NCBI GenBank assembly: GCA_017614155.1
Contig: JAGACK010000017.1
Location: 157,706-221,705, forward strand
From: Lachnospiraceae bacterium
GTDB taxonomy: Bacteria > Bacillota > Clostridia > Lachnospirales > Lachnospiraceae
Direction of reading: 5' to 3'
Length of the DNA stretch: 64,000 nt
Shown here in pieces: positions 9,194 to 18,872 of the stretch (positions are counted from its first letter, which is position 1; every line of letters begins with the position of its first letter). Below the pieces are notes generated by a model. The model was not told the DNA's origin. It searched no databases and was given only the letters and a program-made list of their open reading frames with translations. The translations under genes and the position numbers were made by a program.

Positions 9194-12100
9194 CTATTTT
9201 CCTTCCATCTCATTTATGATCTCATTTGCAAGTTCTTCGTCCATGTCTTTTACTGCCGCATTGAGTTTTTCAACCAGTTCATCCATATCCTGTCCGAAGG
9301 TATGCGAAGTCATGTCAAACATGATCCCGTCCATCCTGTCGGTATCGAGTATCTCTATGGCCTCCGTAAGGGTCTTTAGCATATCATGAAGCCATGCCCT
9401 GTCTCCCGGCTTCTTTTTGGTATTCTCAAGGCCAAGTCCAAACACGCCTTTCAGCTTTTCCCTGTATGAGACCCACTCTATCCTGAACGGTTCATGAACG
9501 GCATGTATGACCTTCATATTCTTGTCCTTTGCCGCAGATTCAAGGAGTTTTGCAGTACCGGCAAGAGGAACTATGCCAACCGTTGCGGCAGTGCTCTTCA
9601 TTGCATGCACCTGGATCCTGTAAAGGTCCAGAGGAGAATCCTCGCCTTCATTCTTCTTTTTTTCAGGCGATCTGTTTCCTGCCTTCGGGACAAGGGCTTC
9701 ATAGCATCTTTGAAGCCGTTCAGCCTGAAGTCCTATGACCTCATAGAAGGTCTCAACACCGTCACGCAGCATATCCATATCAGGCATATGAAGCCATGCA
9801 TAGCTCCAGTCGAGTCCGTCGACCACGGGCAGATCATCAGGTACAGGATTTGAGCTGCCCGCAAAACTTTCCCTCATATTCGCTTTTTCTTCCTCAGTCA
9901 AAGGCCTGATCAGTTCGGGAGGGAGTGCTTTCCTAAGCGTTTCGCCAAGCATCTCAAAGGAAGCAGGCTTGCTGATGAATCCGTCAAAGCCCTGTTTGAT
10001 ATATTCCTCTTTCGCACCTGTCACGGCGTTCGCAGTCAGCGCAAAAATCGGCAGTTCCTTACCGCCATCAAGTTTTCTTATGCGCTGCATGGTCTCGACA
10101 CCATCCATGCCCGGCATCATATGATCCATGAATATCAGATCGAACTTTTCATGTTCAACCCTTGCCAGCGCCTCAGCGCCTGATGCTGCCTCACTTACCT
10201 GTATCCTGACGGGTTTCAGCAGGCTTCTTAAGACCTTCCTGTTCATGGAATTGTCATCCACAACAAGGATCCTCGCATCCGGAGCGGTAAACGCCTCTTC
10301 CTCATTCCCGCCGAAAAGATCGTCCTTCGCGGCCGCCTTGATACGGCTGTATTCACCGATCGGCGCGGGATTTATTATCTTCTGATCCAGGTCAAAGGAT
10401 ATCTTTGTTCCCTTGCCGTAGATACTGTTCACTTCCAGACGGCTTCCCATCATCTTTAACAGCTGCTCGGTGATGTTCATTCCCAGTCCGGTACCCTCAA
10501 CATTTCTGTTCTTTCCCTCATCAAGTCTGCGGTATGCTTCAAAGAGTCTCGGCAAATCCTCCTCCTTGATACCTATGCCTGTATCCTCTACCTCCACATG
10601 AAGTTTCAGTATATCATGTTCCTTTTTTCCGCCTATCCTGAACCACACGCTTCCCGAAACGGTATACTTCACTGCATTTGTCAGAATATTAGTGATGACC
10701 TGGCGGATCCTGACATCATCACCGTACAGCACCTTCGGAAGCTCGGGATCAACCGTGACCTCAAGCAGAAGATCCTTTTCCTGCGCCCTTCCCGAGATCA
10801 TGTTCTCCAGTTCCCTGACCATCGATACCGTTTCATACTCTACCGGTACGATCTCCATCCTTCCGGATTCGATCTTTGACGAATCGAGGATATCATTTAT
10901 CAGCGAAAGGAGGGTATTTCCCGCCTTATAAATATCCTTGGCATAGGATCTGATGTCAGGCTCCCTGCTTTCCCTGAGGATCATCTCATCCATACCCAGG
11001 ACAGCATTGATAGGAGTCCTGATCTCATGAGACATCTGTGCAAGGAAACGTGATTTTGCCTGATTAGCGTAGTCGGCATCTTCCTTTGCTTCTCTGATCT
11101 GATCATACTGTCTGCTGATTATGGCCATATTGCCCATCTTTGAAAGCATCCACACGATGATGACCAGAAGGATCGTGAGATTTACGGCCAGATAGATCTT
11201 GAAATATGTGTGCTCATAGAGTTTTGCATCCTTGTATATGAGGAATACCATCTCCTTGAGCACATTCCTGCCTGAATCGTCAAGAACCTGAACGATAAGC
11301 CTGTGCCTTCCGTACGGAAGAGACGGATAATAAATGCTTTCCAGTTCGGACTGCCTCATTATCCTGGGTTCGGGATCGATCCCTTCAAGCCTGATACCGA
11401 CAAGGGGATCCGATATGGTATAGTTTAATACCGCGGGAGTCACAATGATCTGTCCGGGACCTTCGGGTATCTCATAGACACCGTTGTGGAAGCCGACTTC
11501 ACTGCCATCCTTTTTCACACTTCTGAGGACTATCTGATAATGGCTGTCAAAATTTGAATAATCCTTCATGTCGAGGATGAAAACACCCTCCGAGCAGCAA
11601 AGGTAAAGCTTTCCGTCCTTTACGGCAAAGTAGGCATTTGCCGTAAGCGTTGAAGTCAGACCGCACTTACGGTTCAGGAGCGAATATGAATAATCCGCGC
11701 TGTCTTCTATCAGATCCTCCTCACTGACTATATACAGTCCCGCAGCCGAAAGGACAAACGCCCTTCCGTCATCGGCAAGATAAATATCATAATCATTTGT
11801 GAACGGGAAGTTTTCGAGCTTTCTTACATTCTTTCCTTCCTCATGATAATAAAGGCCGTTGCTGGCTACATAGATCTTTCCGCCTGTACACGGAACTATC
11901 TTCATCACAACCTCAGATAAAAGTCCCTGATCCTTTCCGATATTAAAGACAACCTTGTCATTCTTTATCTTGTAGACTCCGCCTCCATCCGTTCCTACCA
12001 GCAGGCTGCCGTCAGGGTCTTCGCAGTACGAAAGTACCTTTGGAACAGTCATGCCATCATCCGCTCCGATAGTATCCATGACTTTTCCGTCCTTCATGAA

Positions 12101-14104
12101 ACTCAGTCCGTCAGTGGACGCTACCATTATCCTGCCATCCAGAAGTTTTGCCGTAAATCTGAATCTCGAGCCGAGCACATCCGAGTTTTCACTGTTGTAC
12201 GTGGTCACGCCTCCGTCCGAAGCCACCTTTACCAATCCGTCATGCCCATAGGTCGAGTAATACATGTCCCCGTTATCATCCTTCATGATATGACGGATTC
12301 GTGTACCGTCGAGCATATCAGGGATATCCTTCACAGATCTGCTGTTTGTCTTCAGATCTGCCTTTACGACACCCTCATCGGTGCCTATATAGATATCATT
12401 ACCATCGATAAGAACGGAATTGACCGCTTTTTCAGCCTGTCTGATCTTTTTGAAATAGTCTGTAAACGGATTTAATGACAGCTTCAGGACACCGTCCTTG
12501 TCAGACGAGAACCAGATATTTCCCTGTTTATCCGTCAGGACATCGGACGCGGATGCGCCAAAACTTTCGGTGGTCAGATCCTGCCATACGCCTTCACTGT
12601 CTATGAATCCGAAGCCGTTGTTGCACGCAAAGAAATATCCATCGTGTATCCTGTCATATATGATTTTGTTGAAACAGTTGAATTTCTCGACCTTCACGGA
12701 TGACATCTTTTTGAAACCCGCATCCGTATACTTCAGATAGTCCAGATTGTTGACATTGGATCCGGCAAGAAAGACATCATTTCCGGCATATGCTGCGCTG
12801 TAGATGATCTCTCCTTCCACATCGCACTCATACGAAGCCAGGATCTTTCCGTTCTTCATGACAAAGAGTTTCCCGTCCCCGGTAACTCCCATTATCCGTC
12901 CGCCGTCGATGGCTTCTAGCGAGCTCACAAAAGTGATATCCTTCAGTCCTCCGTACACCTTTACTTTGGGCTTGTGCTTTTTTTCATCCTCCTCTGAAAC
13001 GGCATCGGATGTATCGACATTCTTTACCGAACAAAGATACGATGCAGTGCTGATGTAGACAGTTCCGGTCTCATCCTCACAGATGCCCCTGACTGAATCC
13101 GAACAGAGACCGTCTTCTGTCGAGAAAAAGACAATATTTCCGGAATTCGGATCATAGCAGGCTACTCCGCTGTCGTTTGTCCCTATCCAGAGCCTTCCCT
13201 TTTTATCAGTGTACAGCGAGATGGCATTGCTGATCCTCTGATCTATATCCGCCTTCTCAAAAAAACTGCCATTGTATCTGTAGAGACCCGAATACGCCCC
13301 TGCCCAGATATATCCGTCACCTGACTGGGCTATGGCATTTATCTCCGTTGATGTCAGTCCCTCGTCTATACCGTAAACAGTGTTCACACAGTTGGACTGA
13401 AAATCAAAATACTTTCCCGCATAAGCCGGACGGGAAACAGAAAAAGAAACAAGGGCCGCCGTAATGAATATCAGAGGCGTCTTCATTCTATTTTTTCTTG
13501 CTTCCTTTCTCTTCTGCTCTATCTCGGCTGCTTCCTCCTCCGTTATGATCTCGATCCCTTCTTTTCTGAAAAATCTGATTATCAGTGTAAGGAGCATGAG
13601 GGTCAGGATCTTGTCCGGGATATTGACTATGAGTTCACCCGCAACACAGCAGACTGTCCTGAGATCTATATACTGCAAAAGCATTTCAGTAAGGGCATCC
13701 CCCCACAGATTGCCTGTCATACCTGAATTGAAGATCATATTGATAGGAGTTGAGATGGCCGTCATCACAAAACCTGTTGCAACACTTGCGGAAATTATCC
13801 TGAAGGAATCAATATCATCCTTTTGGAAAAAATAATGGCTCACAGTCACTGCGCCGCTGATACTGACCATGGCGTACAGCCATTGAGTTACGGTAAGTCC
13901 GCCCACCATTATATTCATGATGATCCCCGTAAGCGATCCTGCGATAGGACCTAAAAGCATCGAAACGACAAAGGTACCCACGCTGTCCATGTAGAGCGGC
14001 AGCTTGTAATATGAGGCTATGCTCTCGCCGGCCACATTCAGCATGACTCCTGCAAAAATAATCGCCAGACTTCTTTTGCTCAAAGGAAAAAGGAATTTTT
14101 TCAT
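9194..14104 (-). CDS. giant hybrid sensor histidine kinase: ECF-S-like membrane domain, propeller sensor, kinase, receiver, Hpt
   Basis: A 1636-residue signalling protein. Residues about 1-195 are a multi-helix membrane domain clearly similar to that of the adjacent HD-GYP protein (GVMLNVAGESI, YMDSVGTFVVSMLLGPIAGS). After a second hydrophobic stretch near 212-225 (FITAALVSFSVSRPAYA) come many two-component-regulator propeller repeats (for example GEGYIWAGAYSGLYRYN-like blades) to about 890, then a Y_Y_Y domain and a membrane helix near 970-990. HisKA has MSHEIRTPINAVLGM (phospho-His near 1025); the ATPase domain has NAVKYT, DTGIGI and GTGLGM; the receiver has phospho-Asp in LIFMDHMMPGMDG near 1325; a C-terminal Hpt-like segment has VHAMKSTAATVG near 1500. 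No DNA-binding domain is present, unlike Bacteroides HTCS proteins, so output may go to other regulators or the c-di-GMP enzyme beside it. Confidence 0.9.
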   Translation of the reverse strand: MKKFLFPLSKRSLAIIFAGVMLNVAGESIASYYKLPLYMDSVGTFVVSMLLGPIAGSLTGIIMNIMVGGLTVTQWLYAMVSISGAVTVSHYFFQKDDIDSFRIISASVATGFVMTAISTPINMIFNSGMTGNLWGDALTEMLLQYIDLRTVCCVAGELIVNIPDKILTLMLLTLIIRFFRKEGIEIITEEEAAEIEQKRKEARKNRMKTPLIFITAALVSFSVSRPAYAGKYFDFQSNCVNTVYGIDEGLTSTEINAIAQSGDGYIWAGAYSGLYRYNGSFFEKADIDQRISNAISLYTDKKGRLWIGTNDSGVACYDPNSGNIVFFSTEDGLCSDSVRGICEDETGTVYISTASYLCSVKNVDTSDAVSEEDEKKHKPKVKVYGGLKDITFVSSLEAIDGGRIMGVTGDGKLFVMKNGKILASYECDVEGEIIYSAAYAGNDVFLAGSNVNNLDYLKYTDAGFKKMSSVKVEKFNCFNKIIYDRIHDGYFFACNNGFGFIDSEGVWQDLTTESFGASASDVLTDKQGNIWFSSDKDGVLKLSLNPFTDYFKKIRQAEKAVNSVLIDGNDIYIGTDEGVVKADLKTNSRSVKDIPDMLDGTRIRHIMKDDNGDMYYSTYGHDGLVKVASDGGVTTYNSENSDVLGSRFRFTAKLLDGRIMVASTDGLSFMKDGKVMDTIGADDGMTVPKVLSYCEDPDGSLLVGTDGGGVYKIKNDKVVFNIGKDQGLLSEVVMKIVPCTGGKIYVASNGLYYHEEGKNVRKLENFPFTNDYDIYLADDGRAFVLSAAGLYIVSEEDLIEDSADYSYSLLNRKCGLTSTLTANAYFAVKDGKLYLCCSEGVFILDMKDYSNFDSHYQIVLRSVKKDGSEVGFHNGVYEIPEGPGQIIVTPAVLNYTISDPLVGIRLEGIDPEPRIMRQSELESIYYPSLPYGRHRLIVQVLDDSGRNVLKEMVFLIYKDAKLYEHTYFKIYLAVNLTILLVIIVWMLSKMGNMAIISRQYDQIREAKEDADYANQAKSRFLAQMSHEIRTPINAVLGMDEMILRESREPDIRSYAKDIYKAGNTLLSLINDILDSSKIESGRMEIVPVEYETVSMVRELENMISGRAQEKDLLLEVTVDPELPKVLYGDDVRIRQVITNILTNAVKYTVSGSVWFRIGGKKEHDILKLHVEVEDTGIGIKEEDLPRLFEAYRRLDEGKNRNVEGTGLGMNITEQLLKMMGSRLEVNSIYGKGTKISFDLDQKIINPAPIGEYSRIKAAAKDDLFGGNEEEAFTAPDARILVVDDNSMNRKVLRSLLKPVRIQVSEAASGAEALARVEHEKFDLIFMDHMMPGMDGVETMQRIRKLDGGKELPIFALTANAVTGAKEEYIKQGFDGFISKPASFEMLGETLRKALPPELIRPLTEEEKANMRESFAGSSNPVPDDLPVVDGLDWSYAWLHMPDMDMLRDGVETFYEVIGLQAERLQRCYEALVPKAGNRSPEKKKNEGEDSPLDLYRIQVHAMKSTAATVGIVPLAGTAKLLESAAKDKNMKVIHAVHEPFRIEWVSYREKLKGVFGLGLENTKKKPGDRAWLHDMLKTLTEAIEILDTDRMDGIMFDMTSHTFGQDMDELVEKLNAAVKDMDEELANEIINEMEGK

Positions 14105-14136
14105 ACATCCCCCGATTTACGCAATAATACAAAGTA

Positions 14137-14165
14137 ATTTTACTCCTATATCAACGGTCATTCAA
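14137..14165 (-). promoter_or_regulatory. probable promoter of the hybrid kinase gene train
   Basis: On the minus strand TTGAAT (14165-14160) and TAAAAT (14142-14137) are separated by 17 bp and lie about 35 bp upstream of the start codon of the hybrid kinase. A GGGGG site sits 5 bp before that ATG. The match is moderate and the assignment is by sequence only. Confidence 0.5.
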
Positions 14166-14210
14166 CTTTTTTTTACCATTGAACCATCAGGCTTATCATG
14201 CAGATCGGAC

Positions 14211-14242
14211 AAAAAGAGACGGCCCTCAAAAAGAACCGTCTC
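14211..14242 (-). terminator. rho-independent terminator after tpiA (REP-like core)
   Basis: On the minus strand, about 30 bp after the tpiA stop, GAGACGG and CCGTCTC form a 7-bp perfect stem around a 13-nt loop and are followed by TTTTT. The loop-side sequence AAAGAACCGTCTCC on the plus strand is close to the REP-like AAGAACCGTCCCC core found near 58.6, 60.4 and 63.8 kb, so this terminator may derive from that element. Confidence 0.85.
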
Positions 14243-14272
14243 CCTGTCTTTGTCTTTATTGCTGATGATCGA

Positions 14273-15022
14273 TCACTTATAATTTACTATCTTTCCGAAA
14301 TCGGGCTTCAGTGATGCTCCGCCCACGAGTCCGCCGTCTATATCGGGCTTTGCAAAAAGCTCGGCGGCATTTCCGGCATTTACCGATCCGCCGTACTGGA
14401 TGATGATTGCTTCAGCAACATCGGCATCATAGAGTTCCCTGATGCAGGCTCTGATTGCGCAGCATACTTCCTCTGCCTGATCCGAGGTTGCAGTCTTGCC
14501 TGTTCCGATAGCCCAGATAGGTTCATAGGCGATAACAGCCTTCTTTGCCTGATCTGCTGTCACATCAATGAAAGCAATCTTGATCTGCTGGCGTATCCAG
14601 TCGATCGTGATGCCCTGTTCTCTCTGCTTTAAAGACTCGCCGCAGCAGATGATGGGGGTAAGGCCGTGTTCAAAAGCCTTCAGAACCTTTTTATTCACTG
14701 TCTCATCAGTCTCCGCAAAATACTCACGTCTTTCGGAGTGTCCGATTATGACATAGGTTGCACCGGAATCAACAATCATGTCGGGAGAGATCTCTCCGGT
14801 AAATGCGCCCTTCTCCTCGAAATACATATTTTCTGCACCGATCTTTATATTGCTTCCCTTTGCGGCTTCAACAGCAGCAGGGATATCGATAGCCGGAACG
14901 CAGAATACAACATCCACATCATCGCTTGCAACCAAGGGCTTTAATGTGTTTACGAGCTCGGTCGTCTGGGTAGGTGTCATGTTCATCTTCCAGTTGCCGG
15001 CTACAAGTTTACGTCTTGCCAT
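14273..15022 (-). CDS. tpiA: triosephosphate isomerase
   Basis: A 249-residue TIM-barrel enzyme interconverting dihydroxyacetone phosphate and glyceraldehyde-3-phosphate. Signatures are LVAGNWKMN with the catalytic Lys, [11 protein letters not shown] with the catalytic His, [14 protein letters not shown] with the catalytic Glu, and [10 protein letters not shown] and LVGGASL for phosphate binding. The length is normal and GGAGG precedes the ATG. It is the last gene of the gap-pgk-tpiA glycolytic cluster and is followed by a strong terminator. Confidence 0.98.
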   Translation of the reverse strand: MARRKLVAGNWKMNMTPTQTTELVNTLKPLVASDDVDVVFCVPAIDIPAAVEAAKGSNIKIGAENMYFEEKGAFTGEISPDMIVDSGATYVIIGHSERREYFAETDETVNKKVLKAFEHGLTPIICCGESLKQREQGITIDWIRQQIKIAFIDVTADQAKKAVIAYEPIWAIGTGKTATSDQAEEVCCAIRACIRELYDADVAEAIIIQYGGSVNAGNAAELFAKPDIDGGLVGGASLKPDFGKIVNYK

Positions 15023-15078
15023 TTTTTTCCTCCATAATCATAAAAGATGTATTTATTTGCTCAAGCCAATATGTAAAT

Positions 15079-15178
15079 TCAGGCGCGAGCAGGGGGCGCA
15101 TACCGTCCGGTGGACGGTAGTCCTGCGCCGACCGAAGCGGAGCGTAGAACCCCATGCCGAGCACCTGCGAGAGCCTGA
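15079..15178. repeat. 100-bp nested palindromic element between pgk and tpiA
   Basis: The 194-bp gap between pgk and tpiA holds a GC-rich foldback. Outer arms beginning TCAGGC (15079) and ending GCCTGA (15178) are complementary over about 15 bp with mismatches. Inside, TACCGTCC (15101-15108) and GGACGGTA (15112-15119) form a perfect 8-bp stem with a GGT loop, extended by GGCGCA/TGCGCC after a 4-nt bulge. The composition is richer in GC than the flanks. It may be an intercistronic RNA structure that sets relative expression or stability of pgk and tpiA messages, or a palindromic repeat. There is no T-run, so it is not a standard terminator. Confidence 0.6.
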
Positions 15179-15216
15179 CGATATATAAGTTTTTTAATGT
15201 GAATTTAACAAAATAC

Positions 15217-16452
15217 TTATTTATCGTCTGCTGCTACTACGCCGGGAAGCTCCTTGCCCTCAAGGAATTCAAGGGATGCTCCGCCGCCTGTAGAGATGTG
15301 AGTCATCTTATCGCCGAAACCAAGGTTGTTTACAGCGGCTGCGCTGTCGCCTCCACCGATGATAGTGGTGGCATCCGTATCTGCAAGTGACTGGGCAACT
15401 GCGATGGTTCCCTTTGCAAGAACAGGATTCTCGGAAACACCCATGGGGCCGTTCCATACGACTGTCTTTGCGCTCTTTACGGCATCAGCGTAGATCTTTG
15501 CTGTCTCGGGACCGATATCAAGTCCTTCTTTGTCTGCAGGGATCTCGCTTGTCTTTACGACAACAGTCTTTATGGACGGATCATCTATGGGATCCGGGAA
15601 AGAATCTGCAGCAACAGTATCTATGGGAAGAAGCAGCTTCTTGCCAAGCTTCTCAGCCTTTGCCATCATCTCCTTGCAGTAATCGATCTTTTCATCATCA
15701 ACGAGAGACTTTCCTACAGAGCCGCCCTGAGCCTTTACGAAGGTATAGGCCATGCCGCCTCCGATGATGAGAGTATCGGCCTTTTCAAGCAGGTTGTCGA
15801 TGACCTTGAGCTTGTCTGCCACCTTTGCTCCTCCGAGAATAGCCACGAAAGGACGTACCGGATTCTCAACAGCGTTTCCGAGGAAGTCGATCTCTTTTTG
15901 CATCAGATATCCGACTGCGCAGTTTCCGCCCTTTTCACGGACAAACTTCGTAACGACAGCAACCGACGCGTGAGCCCTGTGAGCCGAACCGAACGCGTCG
16001 CATACATAGTCATCGCAGAGATCTGCAAGTTCTTTAGCGAAAGCCTCGCCTGCATCCTCGGGCTTTGTTTCTTCCTTGCCCCTGAAACGCGTATTCTGAA
16101 GCAGCACGACATCTCCGTCATTCATCGCGTTCACTGCAGCTGTGGCCTTATCTCCTGTAACATTGTCATCAGCCACAAAGTTAACATCCTTTCCGAGCTT
16201 TTCGGAAAGTCTCTTTGCAACCGGCGCAAGGGATTCTCCCTCATTGGGGCCATTCTTCACCTTTCCGAGATGCGAACAGAGGATAACCTTTCCTCCGTCT
16301 GCGATGAGCTTTTTGATGGTAGGCAGAGCCGCCACTATACGTGTCTCGTCCGTGATGGCTCCGTCCTTTAACGGAACATTGAAATCACAGCGGACAAGGA
16401 CTCTTCTTCCCTTGACGTTGATATCGTCAACTGTCTTTTTGTTAAGTGCCAT
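15217..16452 (-). CDS. pgk: phosphoglycerate kinase
   Basis: A 411-residue phosphoglycerate kinase, which makes ATP and 3-phosphoglycerate from 1,3-bisphosphoglycerate. Signatures are [12 protein letters not shown] at the N-terminus, [55 protein letters not shown] and the nucleotide-binding GGGDSAAAV and [21 protein letters not shown] site precedes the ATG. It is transcribed leftward after gap, across a terminator-like hairpin, and is followed by a structured gap before tpiA. Confidence 0.98.
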   Translation of the reverse strand: MALNKKTVDDINVKGRRVLVRCDFNVPLKDGAITDETRIVAALPTIKKLIADGGKVILCSHLGKVKNGPNEGESLAPVAKRLSEKLGKDVNFVADDNVTGDKATAAVNAMNDGDVVLLQNTRFRGKEETKPEDAGEAFAKELADLCDDYVCDAFGSAHRAHASVAVVTKFVREKGGNCAVGYLMQKEIDFLGNAVENPVRPFVAILGGAKVADKLKVIDNLLEKADTLIIGGGMAYTFVKAQGGSVGKSLVDDEKIDYCKEMMAKAEKLGKKLLLPIDTVAADSFPDPIDDPSIKTVVVKTSEIPADKEGLDIGPETAKIYADAVKSAKTVVWNGPMGVSENPVLAKGTIAVAQSLADTDATTIIGGGDSAAAVNNLGFGDKMTHISTGGGASLEFLEGKELPGVVAADDK

Positions 16453-16469
16453 ATCTTTCCTCCTTTGTT

Positions 16470-16498
16470 AAAAAGGTCCGGCCCTTTTGGACCGGACC
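16470..16498 (-). terminator. intercistronic terminator/attenuator between gap and pgk
   Basis: On the minus strand GGTCCGGTCC (16498-16489), an AAAA loop and GGGCCGGACC (16484-16475) form a 10-bp stem with one G-U pair, followed by TTTTT (16474-16470) and then the pgk ribosome site. It has the form of a rho-independent terminator. Since no clear pgk promoter is visible in the 74-bp gap, it is likely leaky and would leave gap transcript in excess of pgk-tpiA. Confidence 0.8.
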
Positions 16499-16526
16499 CT
16501 TAAGTAATCCTTAAAATCCGTATTTA

Positions 16527-17558
16527 TCAGCCAAGCTCTGCGAAATACTTGATTGTACGAACCATCTGTGATGTGTAGGAATTCTCGTTGTCATACCATG
16601 AAACAACCTGAACCTCATAGAGGTCATCGCAGATAGGATTGACCATTGTCTGGGTTGCATCAAAGAGTGATCCGAATCTCATACCGATGATATCGCTTGA
16701 AACGATCTCCTCTGTGTTGTATCCGAAGGACTCTGTTGCAGCAGCCTTCATAGCTGCGTTGATGTCTTCCTTGGTTACGTTTGCCTTCTTTACAACTGCG
16801 GTAAGGATGGTTGTTGAGCCTGTAGGTGTAGGGATTCTCTGAGCAGCACCGATGAGCTTGCCGTTCAGCTCAGGGATAACAAGTCCGATAGCCTTTGCAG
16901 CTCCGGTCGAGTTGGGAACGATGTTGATCGCGCCTGCTCTTGATCTCCTCTTGTCACCCTTTCTCTGAGGTCCGTCAAGGATCATCTGGTCACCTGTGTA
17001 AGCGTGGATCGTGCACATGATACCTGACTGGATGGGAGCGTACTTATTAAGCGCGTCAGCCATGGGAGCAAGGCAGTTTGTCGTACATGAAGCAGCTGAG
17101 ATGATCTTGTCATCCTTTGTAAGTGTCTTGTGGTTAACATTATAAACGATTGTAGGAAGATCATTTCCGGCAGGAGCTGAGATAACAACCTTCTTTGCAC
17201 CGGCATTGATGTGTGCCTGAGCCTTGTCCTTTGATGTATAGAAGCCTGAGCACTCCAGAACAACGTCTACGCCGATCTGGCCCCAGGGACAATTGTTTGC
17301 ATCGGGCTCTTTGTAGATCTTGATGGTCTTGCCCTTAACAGTGATTGTTCCTGCCTCGTCATCAGCAGTCACCTGATCCTCCTGTCCGATTTCCACATAA
17401 CGTCCCTGTGAAGAATCATACTTCAGAAGGTGAGCGAGCATTGAAGGTGTTGTCAGGTCGTTGATAGCAACTACCTCATATCCTTCAGCTCCGAACATCT
17501 GCCTGAAAGCAAGACGACCGATACGACCGAAACCATTGATTGCAACTTTTACTGCCAT
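16527..17558 (-). CDS. gap: type I glyceraldehyde-3-phosphate dehydrogenase
   Basis: A 343-residue NAD-dependent GAPDH, which oxidises glyceraldehyde-3-phosphate to 1,3-bisphosphoglycerate. Signatures are [14 protein letters not shown] (NAD fold) at the N-terminus, the active site [31 protein letters not shown], and [12 protein letters not shown] at the C-terminus. The frame is open two codons upstream to a TTG, but the ATG at 17558 has AGGAGG at 8-nt spacing. It heads the gap-pgk-tpiA cluster under its own promoter. Confidence 0.98.
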   Translation of the reverse strand: MAVKVAINGFGRIGRLAFRQMFGAEGYEVVAINDLTTPSMLAHLLKYDSSQGRYVEIGQEDQVTADDEAGTITVKGKTIKIYKEPDANNCPWGQIGVDVVLECSGFYTSKDKAQAHINAGAKKVVISAPAGNDLPTIVYNVNHKTLTKDDKIISAASCTTNCLAPMADALNKYAPIQSGIMCTIHAYTGDQMILDGPQRKGDKRRSRAGAINIVPNSTGAAKAIGLVIPELNGKLIGAAQRIPTPTGSTTILTAVVKKANVTKEDINAAMKAAATESFGYNTEEIVSSDIIGMRFGSLFDATQTMVNPICDDLYEVQVVSWYDNENSYTSQMVRTIKYFAELG

Positions 17559-17610
17559 TTTCAAATCCTCCTATAATAAAATATATTTGATTGAACTAAA
17601 GACTTTTTCT

Positions 17611-17645
17611 GACGGCGCTTTATGCCAGCTGTTTCTGCCGCCGTC
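17611..17645 (-). promoter_or_regulatory. hairpin in the gap leader RNA
   Basis: In the predicted leader of the gap transcript, GACGGCG and CGCCGTC form a 7-bp perfect stem around a 21-nt loop, about 50 nt upstream of the ATG. No poly-T follows. It could stabilise the abundant gap message at its 5' end. Function is inference. Confidence 0.45.
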
Positions 17646-17659
17646 AATTCAGCTTTTCT

Positions 17660-17688
17660 ATAATACTTGATTTGATGGCAAAATTCAA
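17660..17688 (-). promoter_or_regulatory. sigma-A-type promoter of gap
   Basis: On the minus strand TTGAAT (17688-17683), a 17-bp spacer and TATTAT (17665-17660) make a good vegetative promoter. The predicted start near 17653 would give a leader of about 95 nt carrying the hairpin listed separately. Confidence 0.7.
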
Positions 17689-17744
17689 GTACATTATTCA
17701 AGAGTTTCAAGAGTTGAAATTAAGTCATACAGGAGAAAACCATC

Positions 17745-18836
17745 ATGGAAAAATTCAAAAGCTTCCTGAAGCGAAAAGACATTGAGATCTCTGTTAAACG
17801 TTACCTCATCGATGCCATGGGCGCGATGGCCCAGGGACTTTTCTGTTCGCTTCTGATAGGCACCATCCTCGATTCTGTCGGAAGACAGTTCGGGATACCC
17901 TTTCTGACACAGACGGTTGCGGAAGTATCGGGGATATCATATACTGTCGGCGGCATAGCATCTGCCATGAGCGGACCGGCCATGGCACTTGCCATAGGAC
18001 ATGCGCTGAAATGTCCTCCGCTTGTCCTGTTCTCCATGGTCGCCGTCGGTTTTTCAGCCAATGCCCTTGGCGGAGCAGGCGGACCTTTGGCTGTTCTTTT
18101 CGTTGCCATCATAGCCGCCGAGATCGGAAAGGCTGTTTCAAAAGAAACAAAGATCGATATCCTCGTCACTCCTCTGGTCACCATCGGGACAGGTATCTTT
18201 TTTTCCTGGCTCATCGCGCCGTTCCTCGGAAAGATTGCCAATCAGTTCGGGCAGCTGATCATGTGGACCACTATCCTCCATCCCTTCCTGATGGGCATAC
18301 TTGTTTCCGTCCTTGTGGGCATTGCCCTGACTCTTCCGATTTCATCAGCCGCCATATGCGCCGCTCTCGGCCTGACCGGACTTGCCGGAGGAGCCGCGGT
18401 TGCAGGCTGCTGCGCCCAGATGATCGGATTTGCGGTTATCTCGTTTAAGGATAACAAATGGGGTGGTTTCATATCACAGGGGATCGGAACCTCCATGCTT
18501 CAGATGGGAAATATTATAAAGAATCCGAAAATATGGCTCCCGCCCATTCTGGCCTCTGCCATCACGGGACCTATGTCCACCTGTATCTTCAACTTCAAGA
18601 TGAACGGAGCCCCTGTGTCTTCGGGAATGGGCACCTGCGGGCTTGTGGGACCGATAGGAGTCTATACGGGCTGGATAAATGACATCGCATCGGGAGCAAA
18701 GTCTGCCATATCCTTAGGAGACTGGCTGTCCATGCTGCTCATCTGTTTCATCCTTCCCGCAGTCTTTTCATACATGTTCTATCTTCTCTTTTCGATGTTG
18801 AAGTGGATAAAGCCCGGCGACATGAAACTGAACTGA
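17745..18836 (+). CDS. PTS IIC-like membrane permease (PTS_EIIC_2 type)
   Basis: A 363-residue polytopic membrane protein with about ten helices and Gly/Ala-rich loops (ASAMSGPAMALAIGHALKC, ANALGGAGGPLAVLF, GLTGLAGGAAVAGCCAQ). It resembles the PTS EIIC_2 family of putative sugar permeases. There is no IIA or IIB domain fused or nearby, so transport by phosphotransfer is not proven. AGGAG lies 8 nt before the ATG. It is transcribed away from gap; the next gene is convergent. Substrate unknown. Confidence 0.75.
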   Translation: MEKFKSFLKRKDIEISVKRYLIDAMGAMAQGLFCSLLIGTILDSVGRQFGIPFLTQTVAEVSGISYTVGGIASAMSGPAMALAIGHALKCPPLVLFSMVAVGFSANALGGAGGPLAVLFVAIIAAEIGKAVSKETKIDILVTPLVTIGTGIFFSWLIAPFLGKIANQFGQLIMWTTILHPFLMGILVSVLVGIALTLPISSAAICAALGLTGLAGGAAVAGCCAQMIGFAVISFKDNKWGGFISQGIGTSMLQMGNIIKNPKIWLPPILASAITGPMSTCIFNFKMNGAPVSSGMGTCGLVGPIGVYTGWINDIASGAKSAISLGDWLSMLLICFILPAVFSYMFYLLFSMLKWIKPGDMKLN

Positions 18837-18872
18837 TTTTAAGACACAGGTTCTGTTTCGCTTGTTAATTTT

